Numbered from the stretch's first letter, positions 24,753 through 33,681 are shown. The stretch: 34,811 bases of DNA from an uncultured Thermoguttaceae bacterium (GCA_938042245.1 CALIRO010000021.1:1-34811), one strand, 5' to 3'. Numbers and translations are program-made. Notes: generated by a model from the sequence alone, not told the origin.

Positions 24753-25487
24753 TCAAAACTCCTCTTCTGGCACGGTGGCCAGACGGATGGACTCCATGCC
24801 GAGGGCATTGCCCGCATCGATGGCCATCACCACGGCTTCATGGCGGGCATCGGGATCGGCCAGGACCATCAACTGGCTGGGCCGAGGAGCAGTCTGGTTG
24901 TCGGGCTTTTGCAGGGCGGTGCGCAGTTTGGCCAATAAATCCTGCCGGGTGCGAACCTCACTTTCATTGACCCACAATACACTCTCCTTATCCACCCGAA
25001 TAATGATATAGTCTTCGCTTTCGAGGATTTCTTCCAGGCGTTTGGCTGGGGCCGCCGAATCCCTCTCTGGCGGCGGTATTTCCAGCGCCTTCTGATAGGC
25101 AAATGTCGCTGTGACCACATAAAAGATTAATAACAAAAACACGCAGTCGATCATCGGCGTCATGTCGATCCGGTCGTCTGGCAGCGGCCATTTGGGAAAA
25201 CGGATTGCCAGGTCGGCCTGGGAAGAAGGCTCCTGCGGCTCCTCTGGTTGTCCCGGACCATCGGCTTGTTCCAAGCCCACCGGTATTTTTGGCCCTGGGC
25301 GGTAAGCCGGTGGGCCGGATTGCTCCTTTTGCCCGAGGATATCCGAAGCAGGCGGCACTTCCACCAGCTGCCCGCATCCAGGACATCTCAGTTTCGCTCC
25401 GGCAGATCGACTATCCGCTCCAAGACGACGTCCACAATACCCACATCCAAATTCCACGGACATTCCCGCAGCTTGCTCTCTAGACAT
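24753..25487 (-). CDS. ExbD/TolR-type protein with N-terminal zinc ribbon
   Basis: ExbD/TolR proteins work with ExbB/TolQ to couple the proton gradient to work in the outer envelope. The 244-aa product has a zinc ribbon at its N-terminus (Cys15/Cys18 and Cys35/Cys38, in CGYCGRRL and CPGCGQLVEVP), then a disordered Pro/Gln/Glu linker. The ExbD core starts at about 107 with the signature DMTPMIDCVFLLLIFYV, including the proton-channel Asp114 at the start of the single transmembrane helix. The periplasmic domain follows (IIIRVDKESVLWVNESEVRT, LMVLADPDARHEAVVMAIDA). The usual length is about 140 aa, so the N-terminal 100 residues are extra and cytoplasmic. It follows a second exbD by 106 bp. No exbB is in the window. 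Confidence 0.93.
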   Translation of the reverse strand: MSREQAAGMSVEFGCGYCGRRLGADSRSAGAKLRCPGCGQLVEVPPASDILGQKEQSGPPAYRPGPKIPVGLEQADGPGQPEEPQEPSSQADLAIRFPKWPLPDDRIDMTPMIDCVFLLLIFYVVTATFAYQKALEIPPPERDSAAPAKRLEEILESEDYIIIRVDKESVLWVNESEVRTRQDLLAKLRTALQKPDNQTAPRPSQLMVLADPDARHEAVVMAIDAGNALGMESIRLATVPEEEF

Positions 25488-25593
25488 TCTGACTCCCGAT
25501 TTGCTCGCAATCCAGGCCCAATCGGAATCCGGGCACGGAGGTCATTGCCTGAGGAATGGTTCGGAAAGTAGGTTGTCCGTCCGCACGAGCGAT

Positions 25594-26139
25594 TCAATCG
25601 GATTCTAAGACTGCCAGGTAAAGTTTCATATTAGGGACTTCCGAGGCGGCCTGAGCGATGCGAGCCACGTCGGCATGGCGAACGCTCCGCTCGGCCTTCA
25701 GAATCACGCTAGTTTTCCCCTGGTGTCGGCCTGCTTGGACGGCCTGGCGGATGGCAGCCTGCTGCCGGTTAGGGTCATCCGGCAAAGCGGCACCCAGTTT
25801 GCCATCGGCTAAATACACCTTGGCCGGCCCCGGCCCACCCGGAGCCGCCACCGTAATAAACACTGATTGCCAAGGGTCAGCAGCCACTCCATAGCGGGCT
25901 GGCGGCAGTTCCACGAGCTTCTCTAAGTCCGGAATCATCCCTATCACAAAAAAGATCAACAGTAAAAATACACAGTCGATCATGGGAGTCATATCTAACT
26001 CCAAGGCCGACGCCCGGAAGCTCTCCTGCAGCTCTCGGCCCTCTTGGTCCGAAAGATCAGAAGCTGGATTCTGAAACACTTCGTTCAACTCGCCCAGAGC
26101 CGGGGCGCTCAGCCCATCCCAAAAACTGGATTTACCCAT
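25594..26139 (-). CDS. ExbD/TolR-type protein
   Basis: This is the second ExbD-like protein, 181 aa. After an acidic 45-residue cytoplasmic stretch (SDLSDQEGRELQES) comes the signature LDMTPMIDCVFLLLIFFV with Asp55 at the membrane, a helix to about 70, and a periplasmic alpha/beta domain (SVFITVAAPGGPG, TSVILKAERSVRHADVARIA, MKLYLAVLESD). The signature is almost identical to that of the following gene, though the periplasmic domains differ, so the pair may form a hetero-dimer. Tandem exbD genes beside an exbB are common in planctomycetes. Here the upstream neighbour is groES after a 283-bp gap filled by a repeat, and no exbB is seen. GGAG lies 9 nt before the ATG. Confidence 0.93.
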   Translation of the reverse strand: MGKSSFWDGLSAPALGELNEVFQNPASDLSDQEGRELQESFRASALELDMTPMIDCVFLLLIFFVIGMIPDLEKLVELPPARYGVAADPWQSVFITVAAPGGPGPAKVYLADGKLGAALPDDPNRQQAAIRQAVQAGRHQGKTSVILKAERSVRHADVARIAQAASEVPNMKLYLAVLESD

Positions 26140-26199
26140 GAGTTCTGGCTCCGCTTACTCCTTACCTCAGCCCGTCTGGAGTGCTCCGATGACCATTTT

Positions 26200-26385
26200 A
26201 GCTCTGGAACAATTCAGCCGAGTAAAGTAGGTTCCTGTTCTTTCGGCAGAATACCCCCCAATCTTACTGCCGCGGAAGCGCCAATCCAGAAAGCCACTAT
26301 CCTTCCAACAAACCGGTTTGCTGTTTTCTCAGTACCCAGAAGTGGCATCCTTCGGTGGAAATGGTACGAGCTTTTTAGAAAACCG
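26200..26385. repeat. REP-like element, copy 3 (long form, ~180 bp)
   Basis: It fills most of the gap between groES and the first exbD gene. It has the same order of blocks as 24460-24635: CCGAGTAAAGTAGGTTCC, T-rich tract, CTGCCGCGGAAGCG, ATCCAGAAAGC, and the tail with GTGGCATC and GGAAATGGTACG. It may act as a transcript boundary or an mRNA-stabilising hairpin, which is inference. Confidence 0.6.
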
Positions 26386-26422
26386 GAGGCGAAGCCTATG
26401 GGCATGGCAAACCTGGCCTCAG

Positions 26423-26707
26423 TTATTCCACCACGGCCAGGACCTCTTCTTCGCTCAGGATCAAGAGACTTTCGCCGTTCAGGATGATCTGGGTCCCTGG
26501 GCTTTGAAACAACACCCGATCGCCTTCGCGAATTTGAAGTTTGGCCCGGCTGCCATCCGGCAATAACCAGCCATCGCCTACCGAAAGGACCCGTCCTTGG
26601 TGGATCCAACCGGGTCGGCCTTCCGGCAATAGAATCCCACCCGGGGTCTTTGGATCTTCGGGGATTTGGCGCACGACAACTTTATCGGCCAGAGGTACCA
26701 GCTTCAC
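26423..26707 (-). CDS. groES: GroES-type co-chaperonin
   Basis: GroES is the lid of the GroEL folding chamber. The 94-aa product is full length, starts at GTG (26707) 8 nt after GAGGAG, and begins MKLVPLADKVVVRQIPED. The mobile loop with its GroEL-binding hydrophobic triplet is present (TPGGILLPEG), as are the core strands (GRVLSVGDGW, GDRVLFQSPGTQIILNGE) and the C-terminal LLILSEEEVLAVVE. groES is usually followed by groEL; here the next gene is exbD, so this is an orphan, perhaps one of several copies. I see no CIRCE operator upstream. It starts the minus-strand run, but the repeat after it may end its transcript. Confidence 0.95.
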   Translation of the reverse strand: MKLVPLADKVVVRQIPEDPKTPGGILLPEGRPGWIHQGRVLSVGDGWLLPDGSRAKLQIREGDRVLFQSPGTQIILNGESLLILSEEEVLAVVE

Positions 26708-27439
26708 GGGATGAACTCCTCAGATTAGCGAAATCGGGCCACTTGACACCCCCCAGATTAGGCTGCCTCCTTTCGGCCTCCGCACCCTTCCCTGCCGAAA
26801 GAATATTTTCCCACAGGTTGTGCTTATTTGCAAGCCATTCCCCAACAATAGGGGGGATGTGATAACCAATATGGGGCAAACAGATTTCCCGGATATGGAG
26901 CGGGGGGATTTGTCGCAGAAACTTTCCTGGAGTTGTTCAGGAGGTGAACGGCCGGAGCCATCTGCTCGGTTGCTGTGGGCTAAAGTTGTTAAAGGAAGCC
27001 ATGCGGGAGCGCACGGCCTAAATGGCCTCTCGGCTGCCTCCCGGAAGGCCGAAATAACCTATATGTGGTAGTCAAAAAGTTATCGGGCACACTATATTGT
27101 GGTTATTTGGGCCTAGATGCGGCAACCAATCAATCTTCCGGAAGCATAGAATCCTTCTGTCAGGATGGGTGCCTAAGACTTATTAGCCCACATTGGGGGC
27201 TCCGGAGGAAGATTACATTTCCTTTTGGGAGAAATCCTCCCCAGCCTCTCCAGAACGGGGAGTGGCTGCCAAAAAGATTCCCACAACCACTGGGAGTTTG
27301 GCAAGCTCGTTTGGATTTTGGTAGGGTGGTTTGGAGTGGGGATGGTGCTTCGGACTTGGCAGGCTTGTAAAGAACAAATCAGGAAAGTTTTCGGGCAGAG
27401 GCGGCTGTTTTCCCACCCCTGGTAGGAGCGTCGGTACCT
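26708..27439. other. 732-bp divergent spacer between groES and the HDOD gene
   Basis: No gene, RNA family or clear promoter is recognised. A plus-strand frame of about 100 codons at 27065-27370 has no family likeness. There are short inverted repeats, for example CGGCCT/AGGCCG at 27014-27051. This region must contain the promoters of both flanking genes. Confidence 0.35.
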
Positions 27440-29335
27440 GTGCACAACCCACGGGAAATCCTACTGGAACGATTCCTTCAGCAGGCCGGCACCTTGTACA
27501 GTTTACCCACGGTGGCTGTCAAGGTGCTTCAGTTGGCCGACGACCCTCAACTGGACACCCCTCGGCTAAAGGAGTGCATTGAGAATGATCCGGCCCTGAC
27601 AAGCCGAATCCTTCGAGTCGTTAATAGCTCCCTTTTTGGTCTCAGTTCGCCGGTGGCGGATCTGGGCCAGGCCTTGACCTTGTTGGGGGTCAAACCGCTG
27701 AAACTGCTGGTGTTGGGGTTCAGTTTGCCCGAAGGCCTTTATGCGGGCTTGTCGGCCGAGCTGCTCCAGTGGTATTGGGAGCATACATTGACCAAAGCGG
27801 TGGCTGCCCGGCAATTGTGCCAAAGCCTCTGGCGAAAGCCGGGCGATGACGCCTTTTTGATCGGCCTGTTGCAGGACCTGGGGATGTTGCTTCTGATCCA
27901 GGGAGTCGGCCCGACCTATCAGGAGTTTGTGCAGCGGGTCCGCTCCATGGGTAAAGAGCTAATCGCCCTGGAAAGACAGGTCATGGGGTTTGATCACACC
28001 TGGTTGACCGCCCGACTTTTGGAGTATTGGCGATTGCCCGAAGGGATCGTCCGATGGGTCAGTTGGGAGGAGATTCACCAGCGGCTTCAAGAACCTGCCC
28101 CTCAGCCGCCTGTATTGGCGCAGGTGATTCATTTGGCTGAGGGGTTGGCCCGGGTGTTGGCCGACCGGCAACCGGAGTATTTGCACGAAGTCCTCACTGC
28201 CGGCGCTAAATACCGGGGCTTGACCCAAATCCAGCTTGAACAGCTTGTAGCCGACCTGCAGGCCAAGGTACTCCAATTGGCTGAAGTGTTCCATTTGGAC
28301 CTGTCGGTTCCAGAAGATTATCGGCCGATTTTGCTGGAGGCGCATCGTCGGCTTTCGGAAGCAGCCGCCGAGATGGTCCAAGGCCTTTTGCGGCGAAGAT
28401 CCCCCTGCGGATCTGACGACGAAGTGTCCGACTCACTCAAGCCCCACCTGGTCCAACTATCGGAAGCAGTTGATCGGCTAAGCCACGTCCAGGCCACACA
28501 AAAAGGCACATCTCCACCCTCTCCCTCTCCGCCCCGCCCGCAGAAAGAGCAAGCAACAGCCGACTCCTCCCTACCTGAACAAACCCCCCAGAGACCGGTT
28601 AGAGAGGGATGTTTAAAATCGGCCTCGGCATTGGGGAGACTGGGGAGCCTAACCGAGCGGAAGCCGGACCTTTCCCAACCACCTGCTGGACCGGCAGGTA
28701 CGCAGGGAGCCAGGTTGGGGGCTAAAATGGCTGGTTCGCCTAAAGCAGTTGCCCCTTTAGAGGAACTGTCCCAGCGCGGGTTGCCTACCTCTAGGGCTTA
28801 TGGAAAACCTGCCTCGGAATCCCCAGGGAAGCCAACGATCCCTCCGAGGGCCTCGCTGAATGAGCCGGGCCTACTCAGCCATTTGAAGGCCACCGTGGCA
28901 GCCTGTCGAAACGCTCGGGCACCGGTAAGCCTGTTATTGGCGGAACCGGTCGAGCAGGAAGAGCTTTTATGCCAATATGGCCCCGAAGGGATGGAGCGGT
29001 TTCGCACGCTGCTTCAGAAGGCTGTGGAAACCCTCGGCCAGGACGAAAGCATCCGAGTACCTTATGGCGATTGGGGGGTGGCGGTGATCTTGCCGGATTG
29101 TGATCGGCAAGAGGCGGTGCGATTGGGCAATCAACTGATAGCTACGATGCGCCAGGTACGCTGGGCAGGCGTCTGGAGTAGTCGGGGGGGAGTGGCGCTG
29201 AGCGTGGGGGTCGGCAGCGTCGATGTGCCGCCGAAAAACTTCCCCCCGGAAGACCTCTTGGAAGCAGCCGCCCGCTGTCTATTCGGTTCGCATGCCTCCG
29301 GCGGCGGCGTGGTCAAAAGCATCGAAATCTATTAA
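27440..29335 (+). CDS. HDOD-domain protein with degenerate GGDEF domain
   Basis: This is a 631-aa cytoplasmic signalling protein. It starts at GTG (27440), 11 nt after AGGAG. The HDOD domain covers about 10-220 (LPTVAVKVLQLADD, ENDPALTSRILRVVNSSLFG, LGQALTLLGVKPLKLLVLG, and GLLQDLGMLLL). HDOD is the catalytically dead relative of HD phosphohydrolases, often linked to c-di-GMP signalling, motility or cell-cycle control. A helical region runs to about 330, then a disordered Pro/Ser linker to about 470. The C-terminal 160 residues have the GGDEF-domain fold pattern, but the active-site loop reads PYGDWGVAVILP instead of RxGGDEF, so no diguanylate cyclase activity is expected. It converges on the large TPR gene, with only 53 bp between stops, and probably has its own promoter. 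Confidence 0.88.
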   Translation: MHNPREILLERFLQQAGTLYSLPTVAVKVLQLADDPQLDTPRLKECIENDPALTSRILRVVNSSLFGLSSPVADLGQALTLLGVKPLKLLVLGFSLPEGLYAGLSAELLQWYWEHTLTKAVAARQLCQSLWRKPGDDAFLIGLLQDLGMLLLIQGVGPTYQEFVQRVRSMGKELIALERQVMGFDHTWLTARLLEYWRLPEGIVRWVSWEEIHQRLQEPAPQPPVLAQVIHLAEGLARVLADRQPEYLHEVLTAGAKYRGLTQIQLEQLVADLQAKVLQLAEVFHLDLSVPEDYRPILLEAHRRLSEAAAEMVQGLLRRRSPCGSDDEVSDSLKPHLVQLSEAVDRLSHVQATQKGTSPPSPSPPRPQKEQATADSSLPEQTPQRPVREGCLKSASALGRLGSLTERKPDLSQPPAGPAGTQGARLGAKMAGSPKAVAPLEELSQRGLPTSRAYGKPASESPGKPTIPPRASLNEPGLLSHLKATVAACRNARAPVSLLLAEPVEQEELLCQYGPEGMERFRTLLQKAVETLGQDESIRVPYGDWGVAVILPDCDRQEAVRLGNQLIATMRQVRWAGVWSSRGGVALSVGVGSVDVPPKNFPPEDLLEAAARCLFGSHASGGGVVKSIEIY

Positions 29336-29388
29336 ACGCCGTGTAAGGAAGACCTGTCGAAAACCGGCTTCGCAGGGAATTGGCCGGC

Positions 29389-32300
29389 TCAGAACGAACC
29401 GATTTTTTGGACCAGTTCGCGGTATTGAGCCCGCTCCAGTTCAGGGATTTGCTCGATGGTGAGTTCATGAGCGTCTTTGGCCACCTGAAGGGCTTTGGCG
29501 GCGGCATCGGTGTCGTTGGCGGCCATATGGGCCAGGGCAAGATGGAAATAGCGCAGGCCGGTCGGATCCAGGCTGATGGCCTCCCGGAGGAGGGCGACGG
29601 CTTGGGCTGGTTGGCCCAATGCCAAAAGAGCCATGGCTTGGGTGTCCAACAGATGCGGCATAGGACCGAGAATGGCAATCGCCTGCTGGACCAACTCGAG
29701 CGATTCTTTCGGATTTTTGCCGCTGGCCGCTAGGACATAAGCCAGGTTATTGGCAGCGGCAGCTTGTTCAAATTCGCTCAGATCTGAACGTTGAATGAGT
29801 TGGCGATAGATGTGAATCAATTCCTCATATTTCCCTTGCAGATCCAAAAGGCGGGCCAGTTGGAACGGTGCAACCCGAGAGGAAGGGTTTTCTTCCATGG
29901 CTTGCAGGATCCAACCTTCCACTTTGCGGAAATGCTGCGGGGTGGCCCGTTTTCGTTGGGCGCTCAGGATATTGACGGCAGGAGTGATAATGGCCTCCAT
30001 TTTGAGGGTTCCGATGGCGGCTTCGCATTGGGCCAGGGCTTCGTCCAGGGTCGCATGACGGCCTAAGAATTCGGCCAATACAATGCTTCCGCCGGGGGCG
30101 GTTTCGGCAAACTCTTGATACAATTGGCGGGCTGCTTCATATTGTTTGAGTTCTTCCAGCAAAGCGGCGGCATCCCGGAGCCAGGCCACTTGGTCCGGCG
30201 GCAAGGGACGGGGAATAGATTTTTTGACCAGTTCGACGGCTTCCTGCGCCTGCCGGCTAAGCACCAAATAGCGAGCCTTCATCGCTACGGTGCGGGGCGA
30301 TGTCGGCGCGATCTTTTCCAACCGATTGAGCCAAACCTTGATCTCGCTGGCCGGCGCCGCATGACGAAACAGCATCTGCAAATATGCCTCGACAAACCGG
30401 TCGCCGATCCCCTTTTGGGCCAGCAGGTCCAACATCTGCTCTCGGGCCAAGGTCCATTGGCCAACGCTGTCGTATAGTTGGGCCAGCAAGAATTGTTCGT
30501 CGGGCGAAAGGCGTTGGCCTTTGGTTTGGAGGCGTTTTTGGAGGGTTTCCAAGATTTCGATGGCCTGTTGTTGGGCGGCTCGTTCGGGCCGTTTGGCCAA
30601 AATCAACGCCTTTAGCTGCAGATCGGGAAAACTGTCTTTTTCCTGTTCGAGATTTTCGTCCACCAGTCGGAGGGCATGCAGATGGCGTCGGTAGTCGCCC
30701 ATGGCGGCCAAGGTGCGTGCCAACGCCCGCCGAGCCCCAATAATCTGAGGGTGATATTTTTTCGGCTCTTTTTGGGCCAATTCCAATAGATCGTGGAGAG
30801 CTTTGGCGGCCTTGTCCAGTTGGCCGCTGCGAAAGTAAAATGCGGCGGCCCGATCCAACAGCCCAATGTCGTTGGGTCGGCTTTGAAGAGCTTGCTCATA
30901 CTGTTCCGCAGCACGGGCCGGTTGACCTATCAGTTCATAGGCATGGGCCAAAAACAGGGTGGCCTGATCCTGAGGCAATTGCACCTGGGCTTGCCGGAGG
31001 AGTTTTTCCGCCTCGGCGGGTTTGTTCTGTGCCATCAGCGCCGCCACAGAAGCTAGCCAGGCTTCCGTTAGTGCCGGCGCCAGTTCGATCGCCTTTCGGA
31101 ACGCCTGCTCTGCTTCGGGCAACTTTTTGGCCCGAGAAAGCAAATGGCCATACCAAAGGAAATCGGTGGCTTGGTTCGATTTGGCCACGGTCTGGGCAGC
31201 CAGTTCCAAGGCCCGCTCCAACTGCCCGGTGCGTTCATCCAATTCGATGCGAAGCCGTTCTATCTGAGGGCTTAAACTGCGTTCACCTAATTTATCTAGC
31301 TGCTGTTTCGCCTCCTCAAACCGCCCCCGGGCATAAAGCAACTGCACCAACTGCTGCAAATGCAGCACATCCAAGGGCGCTAGATTGCTGGCCTCCTGAT
31401 ACAGCCGGATCGCATCCTCCGGCCGGTTCTCCATCAGAGCAATTTCTCCTTCCAATAGGAGCAATCGGTGCCAGGTGGGCCGGGATTGTCGGGCTTCTTG
31501 CAAGTGCTGCTTGGCCCGGACCAGGGAACGCTGCTCCAATTGCCCATGGCGAACCGCCCAGACCAATCGGGCTGCTTCGGCATAATTCCATTCGGCACTT
31601 CGGCGTCCGAGTGCATCAGCCAACTGATCCACCGCCTCCAGCATTCCTTTGGGGTCGTCCATTTCCCGGGCGAGTTCGAAAAGGGCCAAAAACAGCCGAG
31701 GTTCCCCGGCACCGGCAGAGACCGCCTTTTTCCAAGCTTGCTGAGCTTCGGTCCGCTCGCCCAACACATAATAGGCTAGCCCCAGGTGCTCCCAAAGCTC
31801 TCGAGATTCGGCCTGAGGAAGTTTTTCAGCCTGTTGGGCCAGCTCGGCCAACATGGGCTTAGCTTTTTCCCTGCCCAGTCGGGCAGCCAATGAAACCCGG
31901 ATCAGACGGACCAAACGCGCATCGGCCAGTTTGTCCTGAAATTGGTCCAGCATCTTCAGGGCGGCTTCCGGCCCCTCCTGCACCGATACCAGGGCAATCA
32001 ACGTACTGACCAAGCCGGGATGGTTCGGATGCTGCTGCTGGAGCTGTTCGACCAAGCTACGAGCCTCTTGCAGCTTGCCTTGTTTGGCCAGAAGATCGGC
32101 CCGCATGAGAGCCACTGGAATTTGCTCCGCTTCTTCTAAGGGACCTATTTTTTCAAAAAACTCTTCCACCCGAGACCAGTCCCGCTCTGTTTCAGGCGCC
32201 TGCATCGCCTCCGCCACCAGCAGCCGATAAATCACCGGCCGTAGCCCCGCATTCTGATAGGCCTTTTGCAGATCAGCAGGACTACGGATTTTGCGGAACT

Positions 32301-33675
32301 CCGCGACGGCCCGTTCTATTTGGCCCATGCGCAAGAAAGCCGAGGCCGCCCCAAGACGAGCCACTATCAGGTTCGGATCGTACTCCAAAACCCGCTGATA
32401 AGCGGCCAACTGCTTATCCGCCAACCCCAATTGTTCATAGCAGGCGCCTAACAGCAGGTCCGCCCGACGCCCCAGGTCCCCAAGTCGCTCCAGCTCCGGC
32501 CGAATCCGCTCCAACAAATAACTGGCCTTCCGCCATTGCCGCTCCAGAATCAACACCTGCGCCTCAAAAAACTGGATCACCTCCGGCCGAAACTGAAGCT
32601 TTTCCATCTTTTTAATCACTTCCCGAGCCCCCTGAGTATCCCCTTTCTGCAACAGTACACTGACCAAGGGGATAAGCGACTGCGGATCTTTCATCTGGCG
32701 GAGGGCCTCGGCGGCGCCAGAAAGGTCCTCGGTTAGCTGTCCAAGGCGCGCTTGGGCCGCCAAAACCCGTTCCTCCCCAGGGGCAATGCCGGCCGCTTCG
32801 GCCACATAATGGCTTGCTTTGGTCCGATCGCCCTCCGCCAAGGCCAATTCCGCGGCGGCCAAAAGCACCTCCACACTCCGCGGAGCCAATTCCAATGCCT
32901 TCTGAATGTCTTGACGCGCTTTGTCGAACTGTTTCCGATTCTGATAAAAACGAGCCCGGATCACATACGCCCGGGCCTGATCCGGATTGGCCAGGATCAT
33001 CTGTTGCAGCAGCCCTTCGGCCCGATCCGGGTCCTGAATCTTTTCCACCAACAAATTGGCCAACTCTTCATAAGCATCTAAGGCACTTTTATCGTCGGCC
33101 ACCAATTGTTCCAGAATACTTAACGCCTCCCGGAAGTGCTCGGTGCGGATAAGCGCCCTGGCCAACTGAAGGGCCACAGAAGGATCGTTCGGCATGATCT
33201 CTCGAAGCCGACGATAATAGGTGGTTGCCTGGCTGTGCATGCCCACCTGGAAGGAAAGTTCGGCCAGTTTGCGCAGGAGTTCTGGATTTTCCGGATCCCG
33301 GCTGGAAGCCGTCTCTAAGGCTTCTCGGGCTTGCAATTTGGCTCGGATCGGCGTGCCCGGTTTTTCCGCCTGACTAGCAAGCAGAAGGGCCAATTTAGAG
33401 ACAGCCTGGATGTCTTTAGGCTGCAATCCCACATACCGTTGATACTTTTGTACAGCTTCTTGAAGTTTTGTATTCGCTTGGTCCTGCTGGCCTTGGGCTT
33501 CAAGCTGCTTTGCCTCGGCTTCGGCCGCCTCGGCCTCCCGAAGAATTGCCTCGGCGGTCCGCTGCACCTGCACCGCATGAAGCACCAACACCCCGCCGAC
33601 CACCACCAACCCACCCACCAACAACCCAACCGCCAGCTTCCAATTCAACACTCGATATCTACGTCGTGAACCCAT
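29389..33675 (-). CDS. Very large membrane-anchored TPR protein
   Basis: This 1428-aa protein starts at ATG 33675, 7 nt after GAGG; a TTG two codons upstream is less likely. After a basic leader there is one hydrophobic helix (about 12-33, LAVGLLVGGLVVVGGVLVLH), then a helical Ala/Glu stretch (TAEAILREAEAAEAEAKQLE). The rest is TPR repeats from about 55 to 1420, in the order of thirty or more units (for example PNDPSVALQLARALIRTEHF, ELAPRSVEVLLAAAELALAE and PALTEAWLASVAALMAQNKP). No enzymatic domain is seen. Similar giant TPR proteins accompany PEP-CTERM/exopolysaccharide systems in some bacteria and are also widespread in planctomycetes. The window's PEP-CTERM protein is 28 kb away, so a link is only a suggestion. 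It probably scaffolds an envelope complex. Confidence 0.88.
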   Translation of the reverse strand: MGSRRRYRVLNWKLAVGLLVGGLVVVGGVLVLHAVQVQRTAEAILREAEAAEAEAKQLEAQGQQDQANTKLQEAVQKYQRYVGLQPKDIQAVSKLALLLASQAEKPGTPIRAKLQAREALETASSRDPENPELLRKLAELSFQVGMHSQATTYYRRLREIMPNDPSVALQLARALIRTEHFREALSILEQLVADDKSALDAYEELANLLVEKIQDPDRAEGLLQQMILANPDQARAYVIRARFYQNRKQFDKARQDIQKALELAPRSVEVLLAAAELALAEGDRTKASHYVAEAAGIAPGEERVLAAQARLGQLTEDLSGAAEALRQMKDPQSLIPLVSVLLQKGDTQGAREVIKKMEKLQFRPEVIQFFEAQVLILERQWRKASYLLERIRPELERLGDLGRRADLLLGACYEQLGLADKQLAAYQRVLEYDPNLIVARLGAASAFLRMGQIERAVAEFRKIRSPADLQKAYQNAGLRPVIYRLLVAEAMQAPETERDWSRVEEFFEKIGPLEEAEQIPVALMRADLLAKQGKLQEARSLVEQLQQQHPNHPGLVSTLIALVSVQEGPEAALKMLDQFQDKLADARLVRLIRVSLAARLGREKAKPMLAELAQQAEKLPQAESRELWEHLGLAYYVLGERTEAQQAWKKAVSAGAGEPRLFLALFELAREMDDPKGMLEAVDQLADALGRRSAEWNYAEAARLVWAVRHGQLEQRSLVRAKQHLQEARQSRPTWHRLLLLEGEIALMENRPEDAIRLYQEASNLAPLDVLHLQQLVQLLYARGRFEEAKQQLDKLGERSLSPQIERLRIELDERTGQLERALELAAQTVAKSNQATDFLWYGHLLSRAKKLPEAEQAFRKAIELAPALTEAWLASVAALMAQNKPAEAEKLLRQAQVQLPQDQATLFLAHAYELIGQPARAAEQYEQALQSRPNDIGLLDRAAAFYFRSGQLDKAAKALHDLLELAQKEPKKYHPQIIGARRALARTLAAMGDYRRHLHALRLVDENLEQEKDSFPDLQLKALILAKRPERAAQQQAIEILETLQKRLQTKGQRLSPDEQFLLAQLYDSVGQWTLAREQMLDLLAQKGIGDRFVEAYLQMLFRHAAPASEIKVWLNRLEKIAPTSPRTVAMKARYLVLSRQAQEAVELVKKSIPRPLPPDQVAWLRDAAALLEELKQYEAARQLYQEFAETAPGGSIVLAEFLGRHATLDEALAQCEAAIGTLKMEAIITPAVNILSAQRKRATPQHFRKVEGWILQAMEENPSSRVAPFQLARLLDLQGKYEELIHIYRQLIQRSDLSEFEQAAAANNLAYVLAASGKNPKESLELVQQAIAILGPMPHLLDTQAMALLALGQPAQAVALLREAISLDPTGLRYFHLALAHMAANDTDAAAKALQVAKDAHELTIEQIPELERAQYRELVQKIGSF

Positions 33676-33681
33676 CGGCAA

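Noticed and set aside
26830..27110. Possible riboswitch or structured leader before the HDOD gene
   Set aside because: Short inverted repeats are present, but no known riboswitch core or conserved pattern could be matched.
27065..27370. 101-codon plus-strand frame before the HDOD gene
   Set aside because: No family likeness or signal; composition does not look coding.
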